Positions 25,061-34,281 of a DNA stretch of 64,000 nt are shown here, piece after piece. A model generated the notes under the pieces. That model had not been told where the DNA came from. It made no database searches and saw only the letters and a list, made by a program, of their open reading frames with translations. The stretch spans positions 1 to 64,000 of the forward strand of contig JAFVHT010000065.1 of the NCBI GenBank assembly GCA_017474285.1, read 5' to 3'. The translations under genes and the position numbers were made by a program. The DNA comes from Acetobacter sp. (GTDB taxonomy: Bacteria; Pseudomonadota; Alphaproteobacteria; Acetobacterales; Acetobacteraceae). Position 1 is the stretch's first letter. Each line of letters opens with the position of its first letter.

Positions 25061-25927
25061 TTGAACGCTCAAAACCCTTATACCGTGCTTGGTGTTTCAA
25101 AAACTGCAAGCCAAGACGAGATTCGCAAAGCGTACCGCAAACTCGCGAAACAATACCACCCCGATCGCAACCAAGGAAATGCACACGCTGAGGAAAACTT
25201 TAAAGCCGTCAACCAAGCCAATGATATCCTCTCTGACCCGGAAAAACGTGCCCGTTTTGACCGCGGCGAAATTGATGCCAATGGGCAAGAATGCGCCCCT
25301 CATGGATATAGTGGCTTTAACCCGGGAGCGGGGAGCGGTATGGGTGCTGAAGATTTGGGTGATCTCTTTAGCTCTGTGTTTGGCGGATTTGGTAACCACA
25401 CACGCCGCAGAGGACCTCAGAAAGGAAGCAATTTTTCTATTACGCTCAATATTCGCTTTCAAGATGCTGTCAATGGTACAACGTCTCGCGTAACTCTCCC
25501 TAACAACAACACACTTGATGTACGTATTCCGCCAGGAATTGAAAATGGGCAAGTTATTCGCCTACGAGGTAAAGGCGCTGCAAGCCCCAATAATGGTCCT
25601 GCAGGAGATGCCCTGATCACCGTTACGATTACGCCGGATCCGACCTTTACACGTGATGGGAATGATCTGCGTGAAACTTTGTCTATCGACTTAAAAACAG
25701 CTGTTTTTGGCGGTCCCATTATGGTACCAACGCCTTCGGGTACAGTACGCATGACAATCCCCGCAGGATCAGATAGTGGATCTGTGCTTCGTTTGCGGGG
25801 TAAAGGTATTCAAGCCCATAGAGGAAAGCCAGCTGGCAATTTATACGTTACACTTCAAGTGAAAATCGGTAAACCCGATGCCGCCCTTGAAGAATTCCTT
25901 AAAAACTGGACACCTCAAAATGCTTAA
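25061..25927 (+). CDS. DnaJ-type co-chaperone, CbpA-like
   Basis: A 288-residue J-domain protein without the DnaJ zinc finger, so of the CbpA class. The start is TTG behind AAGGAGAAACC. The J-domain covers about 4-72 with the Hsp70-stimulating motif YHPDRN. A Gly/Phe-rich linker (FNPGAGSGMGAEDLGDLFSS) leads to two DnaJ C-terminal substrate-binding barrels (about 120-280), including VRIPPGIENGQVIRLRGKG and its second copy SDSGSVLRLRGKG. It should work with DnaK in folding. Part of its J-domain is duplicated just upstream. Confidence 0.9.
   Translation: MNAQNPYTVLGVSKTASQDEIRKAYRKLAKQYHPDRNQGNAHAEENFKAVNQANDILSDPEKRARFDRGEIDANGQECAPHGYSGFNPGAGSGMGAEDLGDLFSSVFGGFGNHTRRRGPQKGSNFSITLNIRFQDAVNGTTSRVTLPNNNTLDVRIPPGIENGQVIRLRGKGAASPNNGPAGDALITVTITPDPTFTRDGNDLRETLSIDLKTAVFGGPIMVPTPSGTVRMTIPAGSDSGSVLRLRGKGIQAHRGKPAGNLYVTLQVKIGKPDAALEEFLKNWTPQNA
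25181..25287 (+). repeat. 107-bp direct repeat, copy 2 (donor)
   Basis: The segment lies inside the intact J-domain protein gene, in its normal context, so this is the likely source of the copy at 24881-24987. Confidence 0.95.
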
Positions 25928-25985
25928 CCTGTTACCGCACTTCTTATCAGCTTTGCAAGAAACATAACGTGCAAGAGATCAAAAG

Positions 25986-26195
25986 ATGAACACAAAACTG
26001 TTTTTTCCTTTCCAAAAGAAAAGAAAACCTGATGAAGAGAAGCAAGAACAAGAAGACCTTCTAGATACCCCGCCAGAAACTCCTATAGAGATGATCTCTG
26101 CACGAGAAGGCGCACAAATGATAGGCGCTGTGTCTTTTGTACTGATTTTACTTTTACTTACGCTCTATACGACAAAATATCTTGGCTATTTTTAA
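25986..26195 (+). CDS. Small single-pass membrane protein (unknown)
   Basis: A 69-residue ORF with a Lys-rich start (FPFQKKRKPDEEKQEQ), an acidic and Pro-rich middle, and a C-terminal hydrophobic helix of about 20 residues (GAVSFVLILLLLTLYTTKYLG). The likely topology has the N-terminus in the cytoplasm. The ATG follows GCAAGAGATCAAAAG, a modest ribosome site. It is 58 bases downstream of the J-domain gene and may be co-transcribed. Its final codons lie in a 14-bp tandem repeat. No family recognised. Confidence 0.5.
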   Translation: MNTKLFFPFQKKRKPDEEKQEQEDLLDTPPETPIEMISAREGAQMIGAVSFVLILLLLTLYTTKYLGYF

Positions 26196-26223
26196 TGGGC
26201 TATTTTTAATGGGCTATTTTTGA
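26184..26223. repeat. 14-bp tandem repeat, about 2.9 copies
   Basis: Copies of GGGCTATTTTTAAT (the first lacks one G) run across the stop codon of the small membrane protein gene, so the end of the gene is repeated downstream. Confidence 0.75.
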
Positions 26224-26353
26224 AAAACACCCCCACCTTATCATATTGACTTTTCCTTCTTTAATGGATAGACATGACTATCTACTTCAGGTCAGCTTTT
26301 TCAACAAACTAGAAGTAATCCCTTTTTCATGCTCTGCCTTACATTACTTTAAC

Positions 26354-27328
26354 TTGACGATTAAGAAGTTATTCCATGAGCCCCTTAAAATTTTTTTAGG
26401 CGCTAGCCTCGCCGTTTCTCTCTCTGGCTGTGCCGGCGTTAATTACGGGAACTATCCAACACCCAACGCTCAAACGTGTTTTATCAACCCAACACTTGTT
26501 GCCGCCAAACAACAAGGGCTTGATAATTTAATAATTTAGGCTTTCAGAAAGCAATACAAGGGATACCCGTAAAAACTCTTGTCGCCAATTATCTCATTCC
26601 TGCCACAAACAAGCTTTTTATAGACGGCAATGCCCAGCCTCTGAATGCGCTTTACGCTCAAATCCAGCCACAAACACTCGCTAACTTTATGATCGGCTGT
26701 AACGACGTTGTGGTACAAGAAAGAAATCAAATGATTAAAAAACTAGCGGCGTCACAACACTACCTCAACACCACACCCGCCCCACAACCAACATATGTTC
26801 CAACAAAACCACAAGCGACAGGAACATGCTCTGTACAGTACTATAAAACGCATCCTGAAATAAATAAGGCAGCAGCAGCTATTCAGTATATATATACGGC
26901 GAAACCTGTTCTGATCTACGTGAATACATCTATTGCTAGCCCAATGCCAGGTGTACCAGACAGCTTTATTCACCCTCTGACCTTAACAGGCGTAGAAAAC
27001 ACGACAATAACAACAGCATATACAGAACAAAAATTAGAAAAAAATACACCAACAGTTGCAAGAAGTTCACCAACAGTTACAGGGAATAAAAATGGGAATA
27101 AATGTAACACCGCAAGAAATCCTCAATGCAGCCGGATCCAATACTCCTGGTCTTTCCGGTCTCATCAATTATGAAAAAGCTGTTATCGCCGCCCAAAACG
27201 GGAATTACATGCCTCTCATCGCGATTTATTCACAAGTTCAGTCGCCAACATGGCGCAATTATTTCGTAGGTTGTTACCAAATGGGACAAAAATATCATGT
27301 CAAAGCCGAAGTTGACACAAAGTCTTAA
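26354..27328 (+). pseudogene. Lipoprotein with paired-cysteine repeats, broken twice
   Basis: TTG at 26354 opens a lipoprotein signal (IFLGASLAVSLSGC, Cys at residue 26). The frame ends at 26539 because ATAATTTA is duplicated (26523-26538). Removing one copy joins it to a second frame (LDNL then GFQKAIQGIPVKTLV). That frame is lost at an A7 run (27038-27044); with A6 it continues as EKIHQQLQEVHQQLQ and runs to 27328. Repaired, the protein has about 321 residues and two similar units: TCF...NALYAQIQPQTLANFMIGC and TCSVQYYKTHP...IAIYSQVQSPTWRNYFVGC. The part from ATG 27092 has a possible ribosome site and might be made separately. Related ORFs lie at 53466-54321. Confidence 0.75.
26523..26538 (+). 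repeat. 8-bp tandem duplication causing a frameshift
   Basis: ATAATTTA is present twice in direct succession. Deleting one copy restores the reading frame of the lipoprotein gene exactly. Confidence 0.85.
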
Positions 27329-27365
27329 CCCAAGAATGTAAGTAAAAGAATAGGGATAAACATTT

Positions 27366-27711
27366 GAAAGGCATAAGAACCTCTTTGACAACAAAACCTC
27401 TCTAGCTGTTGCTTGGCTGTTTCTTTGGGGCTTGTTGCTGTTATGGGTTTTTCATGCCTGCCGGTAAAAAGTTACGCCGCTGTAGGAACAGTTTGTAAGA
27501 GGATGAAATAGTCAGGGAAAAGAGATTACGTCTAGAATATCTCACAGCAGAGCTTTTTATACCCCTAGAATTTCTCACCGATAGAAATAGAATAAGTCAC
27601 TTTCGACAAGCCACTCGCGTTATGCGAGAATGTTTTAGAGCATCTTATAGGAACAGGCAAACATCAAACAACAAGTGGTTCGTCAATTTTCCCACATTTC
27701 AAATATTTTAA
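27366..27711 (+). pseudogene. Possible remnant of a small exported protein
   Basis: Three short open stretches in successive frames look like one decayed gene. From 27366 a hydrophobic stretch (SLAVAWLFLWGLLLLW) resembles a signal peptide. In the next frame LPVKSYAAVGTVCKRM resembles a cleavage region. From 27499 a third frame runs 70 codons without a start (EDEIVREKRLRLEYLTAELF, later FRQATRVMRECFRASYRNR). None has a usable start of its own. No family recognised, and chance openness is not excluded. Beyond 27711 I see nothing up to the dioxygenase gene. Confidence 0.3.
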
Positions 27712-27793
27712 ACATTTCAAAAATAAAACAGCTTTGATAAAGCACCTCTTAAAAAAACCTTCATTTAATGACTTCTAACTTAATAACTTTAAC

Positions 27794-28573
27794 TTAACCT
27801 TTCTTCCGCAATGTTAAGACTAAAACATCCCTATACGCAGGCTGATCTGGTTCTACAACTTCAATCGCTGTAACACCATGGTAAACACGATGGTCATTGA
27901 TAAAAGCCGTATCCAACGCATGCATTAATGCAAATTTACTCACACATTGATGATGTAAATTGTAGATTGAGGTTTCACCAAAAGCAATATTTTCCCGTTT
28001 TATCATGACTACGCAAATCCAGTCTACACCATCACGATGTATCCCTTCAGGGGTAGGAAAACCAACTTGACCTAAACGAGCCTCAATTCGGAATTGGTGC
28101 ATTTCAACATGCCACATAACAGGCAAAAAGTGCGGGGCGGCCAATTCTGTCACAACCTGATAAACCAACTGCATAATGGCACGTAAAATCGGACTTTCTA
28201 TAACTTTAGATTCTACAGGTTCAAACCATCGCTCCACACCGCCATTAAGAGGATTATAGTCGAGCGTTTGATAATGCGGCTGACGCGGTTGTAAAAAAGC
28301 ACCTCTTGCATTGAGTAAAAACGTTGCATAACGGCGGCGCCTATAACGACCGCCATCCGCCATATAGTGATCTACTCCTAGATCACACCAGCTTGAAGAA
28401 AAACTCTCCCACTGATGCTCCCACGGAATCAATACAAGATCTGTCAGTATCGGATATAAGATTTCTGACCGTAATAAAGCAAAACCATCACATTGAAGTG
28501 GTGCTGTAATAATACGCTGAATATTTTTTATACTCTGTATAGAAAAATTCATAGGAAAAGATATTTGTGTCAT
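27794..28573 (-). CDS. 2OG-Fe(II) dioxygenase, amino-acid hydroxylase type
   Basis: A 259-residue member of the PF10014 family, whose studied relatives hydroxylate free amino acids (L-isoleucine dioxygenase group). The core reads MHQFRIEARLGQVGFPTPEG, then IHRDGVDWICVVMIKRENI. The iron ligands are the His-x-Asp of HRDG and a distal His, probably in NDHRVYHGVT, and the 2OG-binding Arg should lie shortly after. The N-terminal block YMADGGRYRRRRYA is also typical. It is cytoplasmic and read 29 bases after the channel gene on the same strand. The substrate cannot be determined from sequence. Confidence 0.82.
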   Translation of the reverse strand: MTQISFPMNFSIQSIKNIQRIITAPLQCDGFALLRSEILYPILTDLVLIPWEHQWESFSSSWCDLGVDHYMADGGRYRRRRYATFLLNARGAFLQPRQPHYQTLDYNPLNGGVERWFEPVESKVIESPILRAIMQLVYQVVTELAAPHFLPVMWHVEMHQFRIEARLGQVGFPTPEGIHRDGVDWICVVMIKRENIAFGETSIYNLHHQCVSKFALMHALDTAFINDHRVYHGVTAIEVVEPDQPAYRDVLVLTLRKKG

Positions 28574-28602
28574 AATACGAACCTCACCCCTACACCATCA
28601 CC

Positions 28603-31041
28603 TTAACGAGAGTGTTGTGTCGAAGATGACACCTCTCCTTTACTCGCATCCACCACAACATGAAGCGGTATATCGGGTGTATAGTTTGTATTAACATAAA
28701 ATTGTACACCCATTTGCGTTACAATCGGGCATACCCGACGATAAAATTCACTTTGCACTTCCCATTTCATCATGGGTGCTGTTTTGATAACCCCAAGCAA
28801 GACAGCACCGTTTTCATCAGCTTTTTCTATACCATGATCAATATAATCTGAGAAAATAATAGATTTATACTCTTCCTCTTGACGCATAGCGTCAACAACA
28901 TCCTTAAAGATTTTTGCAACTCTCTTACTATCCTCACCTACATCAAGAGTCACACGCACAATCACGCGATTAAACTCCCGCGCTGTATTAGCAATTGAGG
29001 TTACAGAAGAAAAGGGAATAATATGTAAATCACCATCAAAAGAGCGCACACGTAAACTACGAATAGAAAGATATTCTACTTCTCCCTCAATCCCTTCTGT
29101 TGTAACCCAATCACCCACTTGAATCGCGTCTTCAGCTAACATAAAAAAACCAGTAATCACGTCTTTTACTAAACTTTGCGATCCAAAAGACAAACCCACC
29201 CCTAAAATACCGGCTCCTGTCAGCAATGGCGCCACGTTAATCCCCATTTGAGCAAGTGTTGTCACCAATACCAAAACAACAATAATGACTAACAATGTTG
29301 TACGAATAATAGGGAGAACCGTACGTAAACGGGCAACGCGCGATTTTTGATCAGAGGACATATAACGCATGATTTGTCTATTAAGAAGACCATTCACACA
29401 CTCCCATGTCAGCACAGCAACAACAACCCCCGTCAACAAGCAGAATGAGGTATTTGTAAATCGTGCTCCCACACTTGACGTGAGTAAAAAATTGAGCACT
29501 GGTAACTGCCAACATTGCGCAAGAGCCACTATTGTCGCAAAGACAATCATCGTCGTTATAGCATAACGAACAAAAGGATAGTAAAAATCTACCCTTTTTT
29601 GCAAATTAGGATATTGTTCCTGTAAGGCAACACTGACTCGAAAAAGTCTATCTTGTAATCCGTAAATTAACAAAGAAAATACCCACGAAAACAGAAGACA
29701 GAAGAAACTCCATACCAATCCGTATAATAATAATTGATAATCTTTCTGAAGATGAATAGACCACACAAACCACAATATCATATCAAAGACAATAGCTACG
29801 ACCCACCACAAACGTACAAAAGGCCCAACACACGCCCATATAATACTCTTCATACGCTCGCTCGAAGGTTGTAACATTTGACTTATAATGTCGCGAATAC
29901 GCCACAAGAAAATAGCTATAATAAGGTGCTGCACAAGAGACACACCGCGCAATAGAATATCTTCTCCCTGAGGAGGGAGATCAAACACTCTTCCTAAAGT
30001 CGGTAAACAAATAATAATAGAGGGTATAGCAACTAATACATTCCACCACCGCGTTAAAAGACGCGCTGTAGAGTCAGAAACAGGTACGATACGAATAGCA
30101 GGCGCTTGTTGTACTAATAATGTTTCGACCACCAAATACACCACACGCGCACCAACATAGGCATTAACAAGCGTTATAGTGACTAATCGCGCTTTATCCG
30201 TATCCGCCAAAAATCCCGCACCCAAATAACCTAACAACAAACAAACGCCTACAGGCACGATCTTAAGGAAAAAATGGACAAGGGCATAAGGTATACGGAA
30301 CACATAGTATAAAGCTTCATGACTTCTAACATAATCTACCTGACGAAGCTGGCTTGTTTCCTTTCTAGCAATAGCCACTTTTGAGGCTTGCATCTGATGC
30401 ACTTGAGCCCAATAAGTTACTTTTTGTAATGGTTTGCGTAGTGCAATACTTGTGACATGCTCTAACACTAACGCAACACTCAAGACAAGAAACGCACTCG
30501 AAAAAACTTCTACCCCCATTTTACGAAGATCTGGACGATGAATCACTTCGTGAAACCATACACCGATAGCACGCATTTCATGACAGAGACTCATAAAATC
30601 ATGTGCGTAATTCTGCAACACACGGGCTATACGTAACACCCCGTGCCATTCAATCTGCATATCCGAATCAATCGTAACGGGTTGTTCTTCGGCTGTCTTT
30701 TGCGTAGCGGGTAAAACTTTGACCATAAGAGCCAATGTCTTAGAAAATTCTTCCCGTTTTTTCGGATCGTTGAGAATATTGAGAAGTTGTTGGACATCTT
30801 GCTGCGTTGTTTTTCCCATAACAGAAGCCGTTACAGGGCGCGTATTTTGTGCATACGCAGCAAATGAAAAAACGCCAAACAAAATAAAAGAACTAAACAA
30901 TACAACCAGCGTCGACCTACACGAGAGAAAAACTGATCCCACTCTTTGAGAAAAAGAAAAACAACTAGAACGACGGACTCTCATACACCGACCCATTTCA
31001 ATAAAAATTTTATCTATAAAAATTTTTCTTATAGACCACAT
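28603..31041 (-). CDS. MscS-family mechanosensitive channel, large type
   Basis: An 812-residue inner-membrane channel of the MscS superfamily. A signal-like segment (ending AAYAQ, about residue 65) and a periplasmic region precede roughly ten hydrophobic helices. The pore helix and beta domain are at about 610-690: GAGILGVGLSFGSQSLVKDV, FFMLAEDAIQVGDWV and IPFSSVTSIANTARE. The C-terminal alpha/beta domain follows. It should open on membrane stretch during hypo-osmotic shock. The start is uncertain: ATG at 30984 (MRVRRSS) places the signal near the N-terminus. The 2OG dioxygenase gene follows on the same strand. Confidence 0.88.
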   Translation of the reverse strand: MWSIRKIFIDKIFIEMGRCMRVRRSSCFSFSQRVGSVFLSCRSTLVVLFSSFILFGVFSFAAYAQNTRPVTASVMGKTTQQDVQQLLNILNDPKKREEFSKTLALMVKVLPATQKTAEEQPVTIDSDMQIEWHGVLRIARVLQNYAHDFMSLCHEMRAIGVWFHEVIHRPDLRKMGVEVFSSAFLVLSVALVLEHVTSIALRKPLQKVTYWAQVHQMQASKVAIARKETSQLRQVDYVRSHEALYYVFRIPYALVHFFLKIVPVGVCLLLGYLGAGFLADTDKARLVTITLVNAYVGARVVYLVVETLLVQQAPAIRIVPVSDSTARLLTRWWNVLVAIPSIIICLPTLGRVFDLPPQGEDILLRGVSLVQHLIIAIFLWRIRDIISQMLQPSSERMKSIIWACVGPFVRLWWVVAIVFDMILWFVWSIHLQKDYQLLLYGLVWSFFCLLFSWVFSLLIYGLQDRLFRVSVALQEQYPNLQKRVDFYYPFVRYAITTMIVFATIVALAQCWQLPVLNFLLTSSVGARFTNTSFCLLTGVVVAVLTWECVNGLLNRQIMRYMSSDQKSRVARLRTVLPIIRTTLLVIIVVLVLVTTLAQMGINVAPLLTGAGILGVGLSFGSQSLVKDVITGFFMLAEDAIQVGDWVTTEGIEGEVEYLSIRSLRVRSFDGDLHIIPFSSVTSIANTAREFNRVIVRVTLDVGEDSKRVAKIFKDVVDAMRQEEEYKSIIFSDYIDHGIEKADENGAVLLGVIKTAPMMKWEVQSEFYRRVCPIVTQMGVQFYVNTNYTPDIPLHVVVDASKGEVSSSTQHSR

Positions 31042-31149
31042 ATCTCAAACCAAAACATCAATTTCCTGAAAACAAACAGGCGTGAAAGAAACAATCTTTT
31101 CTTATGGGTGTTTCACATGACACCTATAAACGCCGTAGATTTTTATCAA

Positions 31150-31773
31150 CTATCCCTCTTTTAAGGTTTCTTCAGGCATAATATTGATTTTAACTTTTCG
31201 CTCAACTACAGTACGGGCAATAAGGTCGTGTAACCCTTCCTTACGGGCTGTAAAAGCAACCATCAAAACACCGATACACAGAACAGGGAAAGAAATAAGC
31301 ACTTTAATCAAGTAACGTAATAGAGCACGCCAAAACCCTATACGTTTACGATCATAGGTCACCACTCTCATACGAAAAAACATTTTCCCGGGCGTTGCCT
31401 CAAAGCGAGAAGATTGAAAGAGCGGATAATAAAGAACGAGTAATAAACTACAGATTAACACATAAATAACAAAACTCTCTTGAAATAAAGGATGATTATT
31501 TTCCGTCAATATCTGATACTTATAAAAATCAACAAAATGATTATTACTTTCTGTCAATACTTGATAACTAGAATTATTAAAAAGATTGTTTTTCCATATC
31601 AATACAGCAAACAAAAGTTGGATGTAAAACAAAATAGTAATAATGATAAAATCAATTAGAAACGCACAAACCCTCACCCAAAACCCCGCATACATCCACC
31701 CTTCTCTCTGCAAGGGTTCAACCAATTTTGATGTGGTAGTATTTATCTCCGATGATAAGGGAGAAACAGACAT
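31150..31773 (-). CDS. RDD family membrane protein
   Basis: A 207-residue protein with the RDD fold: YAGFWVRVCAFLIDFIIITI with the Arg and Asp of the first helix, then a loop, a helix (VIYVLICSLLLVLYYPLF) and a third pair of helices after TPGKMFFRMRVVTYDRKRIG. The C-terminus contains GLHDLIARTVVE, another family hallmark. RDD proteins are small inner-membrane proteins, some linked to Na+/H+ exchange, but most are unassigned. It lies between argJ and the channel gene on the same strand, without sharing a clear pathway. Confidence 0.85.
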   Translation of the reverse strand: MSVSPLSSEINTTTSKLVEPLQREGWMYAGFWVRVCAFLIDFIIITILFYIQLLFAVLIWKNNLFNNSSYQVLTESNNHFVDFYKYQILTENNHPLFQESFVIYVLICSLLLVLYYPLFQSSRFEATPGKMFFRMRVVTYDRKRIGFWRALLRYLIKVLISFPVLCIGVLMVAFTARKEGLHDLIARTVVERKVKINIMPEETLKEG

Positions 31774-31819
31774 TTTAAAGCCTTTAACAGCTACTCTTTA
31801 ACCAACTTTATGCCTCATT

Positions 31820-33064
31820 CTAGCTCCGATAAGAGCCATTAATGTCTATATAGCCATGCGTGAGATCACAGCTCCAAATTTTAGCAGATCCATTTCCTTG
31901 CCCTAAATCAACAGCTATATCTACTTCTTGCCCACGCATATGGGCAACAACTTGTGTTTCATCATACCCCTCACACACAGTACCGTACTCAGCAATACAG
32001 ACCCCCCCAATCGACAGGCTTAACGTATCACGATGAGCGGGCTCACCACTTTTGCCCACTGCCATTACAATCCGCCCCCAATTTGCATCTTCCCCAGCAA
32101 TCGCTGTTTTCACTAATGGAGAATTTCCTATAGCCAGACCAACACGCCGCGCAGAATCTTCTGATACAGCCCCTGTTACAGTAATGTGCATGAGTTTGGT
32201 AATCCCTTCACCATCGCGAACAACCATCAAAGCAAGCTCTTGTAACACAGCGTTTAATGCTTTGCGAAAATCCGCTAAAATAGGATCCGTTAAAGCATCA
32301 GTTGTGACATCTATAGAAGCATGCGATGCCATACCTGTTGCGAATAAGAGCACCGTATCAGAGGTAGAAGTATCAGAATCAACAGTAATACAGTTAAATG
32401 TCGTCTTAACTCCCTCAGACAACAACGTCTGCAAAATAGGCGCAGGTAAAGCAGCATCTGTCACAATAAAAGAGAGCATCGTTGCCATATCGGGGGCAAT
32501 CATGCCGCTCCCTTTTGCAATACCCTGAATAATGACTTTTTCCTCACCAATCTGTGTTGTTTTCACAGCTGCTTTAGGGAAAGTATCAGTTGTCATAATA
32601 CCGCGTGCAGCTTCTGCCCATCCCGTCGTATTGAGTGTGTTATAGAGAGAAGGCAAAGCACGCGTCAAACGTTCAACAGGCAAAATCTCACCAATCACAC
32701 CTGTAGAGGCTAAACAAACTTGTTCTGGCTTACAGCCAATGAGTTCCGCTGCTACTTCTGCCGTGCGTTGGCATGTTTCGTACCCTGCACGCCCTGTAAA
32801 AACATTAGCATTCCCCGCATTAACAACAAGCGCACGCGCCACACCACCAGATAATACAGAACGACACCACTCTACTGGTGCACCCGGGCATTGATTACGG
32901 GTAAACACCCCCGCCATTGTTGTGCCTAAGGCAAACTCCATCAAAACGAGATCCGTTCGCCCCGTATAGCGAATACCCGCAGCACCTGTTGCAAGACGCA
33001 CGCCACGAACAACGCCTAACTCTGGCAACGGTAAAGCAAGCGGAGAAGTAGGCATTATCTGCAT
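31820..33064 (-). CDS. argJ: Bifunctional ornithine acetyltransferase / N-acetylglutamate synthase
   Basis: Recycles the acetyl group in arginine synthesis, moving it from N-acetylornithine to glutamate. The 414-residue precursor is cleaved by itself at the conserved KGSGMIAPDMATMLSFIVTD, before the nucleophilic Thr of ATML, giving alpha and beta chains. Other family blocks are VNAGNANVFTGRAG, SDTSTSDTV and the C-terminal ending HGYIDINGSYRS. It is cytoplasmic. Whether it also uses acetyl-CoA cannot be told from sequence. It is downstream of the parvulin gene on the same strand. Confidence 0.95.
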   Translation of the reverse strand: MQIMPTSPLALPLPELGVVRGVRLATGAAGIRYTGRTDLVLMEFALGTTMAGVFTRNQCPGAPVEWCRSVLSGGVARALVVNAGNANVFTGRAGYETCQRTAEVAAELIGCKPEQVCLASTGVIGEILPVERLTRALPSLYNTLNTTGWAEAARGIMTTDTFPKAAVKTTQIGEEKVIIQGIAKGSGMIAPDMATMLSFIVTDAALPAPILQTLLSEGVKTTFNCITVDSDTSTSDTVLLFATGMASHASIDVTTDALTDPILADFRKALNAVLQELALMVVRDGEGITKLMHITVTGAVSEDSARRVGLAIGNSPLVKTAIAGEDANWGRIVMAVGKSGEPAHRDTLSLSIGGVCIAEYGTVCEGYDETQVVAHMRGQEVDIAVDLGQGNGSAKIWSCDLTHGYIDINGSYRS

Positions 33065-33080
33065 ATAAAACCTTTGAGAT

Positions 33081-33113
33081 TGCCCTCTCTTTAATTATTT
33101 TAAAGAGAGGGCA
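33081..33113. terminator. Perfect 13-bp hairpin between ppiC-like gene and argJ
   Basis: TGCCCTCTCTTTA and its exact complement enclose a 7-base loop, 6 bases past the parvulin stop. The T-rich tail (GATTTTTATTTTTT) is on the plus-strand side only, so for minus-strand transcription it may act as a processing or attenuating hairpin instead. Confidence 0.6.
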
Positions 33114-33118
33114 GATTT

Positions 33119-34075
33119 TTATTTTTTAGAAGATCCTGTAGCCGCCTGTGCAGGTGACGCTGGTAAAGGCTTACCTGTGTTCGGGTCAAAACGTTCTACT
33201 TTAACACCACGCATAGCGTCTTCAATCGCTTCACGCCCATATTTCTGGAAAAGAATTTGACGAATTTTGTCTTTAACTTCATCCAATTTTGGAACAGGCA
33301 CCATACGAGTACCAAGAACCTGAATAACATGGTAACCATATTCACTTTTTACAGGCGTACTACTAATTTCACCCTTTTTCATAGAAAAAGCTGCATTAGC
33401 AAAAGCGGGAACCATATCACTCTTTCTAAACCACCCTAAATCACCACCACTCTGGCGCGCATTTCCCTTGTCTGTAGAAACCTCTGCCGCCAGTTTTGCG
33501 AAATCAGCACCCGCTTTGAGTTTTTTAATAACAGATTCAGCTTCTGCTTTCGTCTGAACAAGGATTTGGCGTGCATGCACCTCTTCTTCAGGGGGCTTAT
33601 TCGCATAATTCTGTTCATAATACTGCTTGATAGCTGCATCTGTTAGGTGTGGCATGACTTGTTCAGACAACCATGCATTTTGCAAAGCTGTATTAGCCGC
33701 AGCAGCCATCAATTTTTGAACTTCTGGTTTTTTATCTAAACCTTCCTTATGCGCTGCAAACAAAATTGCTTTTTGATCAACAAGCTGATCAAGCAATAAA
33801 GGATAAACCATACCCGGTGGTAACTGTCGTAACTGCGGCGGCATGGTCGCCAAAGCTGCTTGTAAATCAGCAACTGTAATTTTTTCCCCGTTTACAATAG
33901 CAAGTAACGTATTAGGATTAAGTATCTTAGAAGTAGAAGACGTTTTTGCCGCAGAGGTCCCCACAGAAGTCGAGGTACCCATAGCAGACGCACTCTCTGC
34001 ACAAGAAAAAGACACAGACCCAAAAAGTGCCGTCGAAAGTAAAACAAGCGTAGGAATCGTAAATCGCATGAACAT
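33119..34075 (-). CDS. Periplasmic parvulin-type peptidyl-prolyl isomerase
   Basis: A PpiC/SurA-like foldase of 318 residues. I chose the ATG at 34075 (MFMRFTIPTL), since AAGG lies just upstream and the signal peptide then starts correctly and ends around CAESASA; the frame is open to 34186. A SurA_N-like helical region covers about 45-165. The parvulin domain at 165-260 reads VHARQILVQTKAEAESVIKK, then SGGDLGWF and EYGYHVIQVLGTR. The tail is Lys/Pro/Ala-rich. It should help fold outer-membrane proteins. It is divergent from secA, which exports such clients. Confidence 0.88.
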   Translation of the reverse strand: MFMRFTIPTLVLLSTALFGSVSFSCAESASAMGTSTSVGTSAAKTSSTSKILNPNTLLAIVNGEKITVADLQAALATMPPQLRQLPPGMVYPLLLDQLVDQKAILFAAHKEGLDKKPEVQKLMAAAANTALQNAWLSEQVMPHLTDAAIKQYYEQNYANKPPEEEVHARQILVQTKAEAESVIKKLKAGADFAKLAAEVSTDKGNARQSGGDLGWFRKSDMVPAFANAAFSMKKGEISSTPVKSEYGYHVIQVLGTRMVPVPKLDEVKDKIRQILFQKYGREAIEDAMRGVKVERFDPNTGKPLPASPAQAATGSSKK

Positions 34076-34281
34076 AAAAACCTTAAAACCATTAACAGAA
34101 AGTATTTTCGTTATTATGAAACGGTTAAACTCTTTTCGGCAAGCCTTAAACTTCATCATAGAGTTCTCGTTGAGTATTATGCTCACACCATCTTCATTTT
34201 ACAATGAATATTTATTATACTCTTATGCTTTACTTGTTGTCTGTACTTAAAGACATACTCTGAAATCTATGGAAGGTATTC

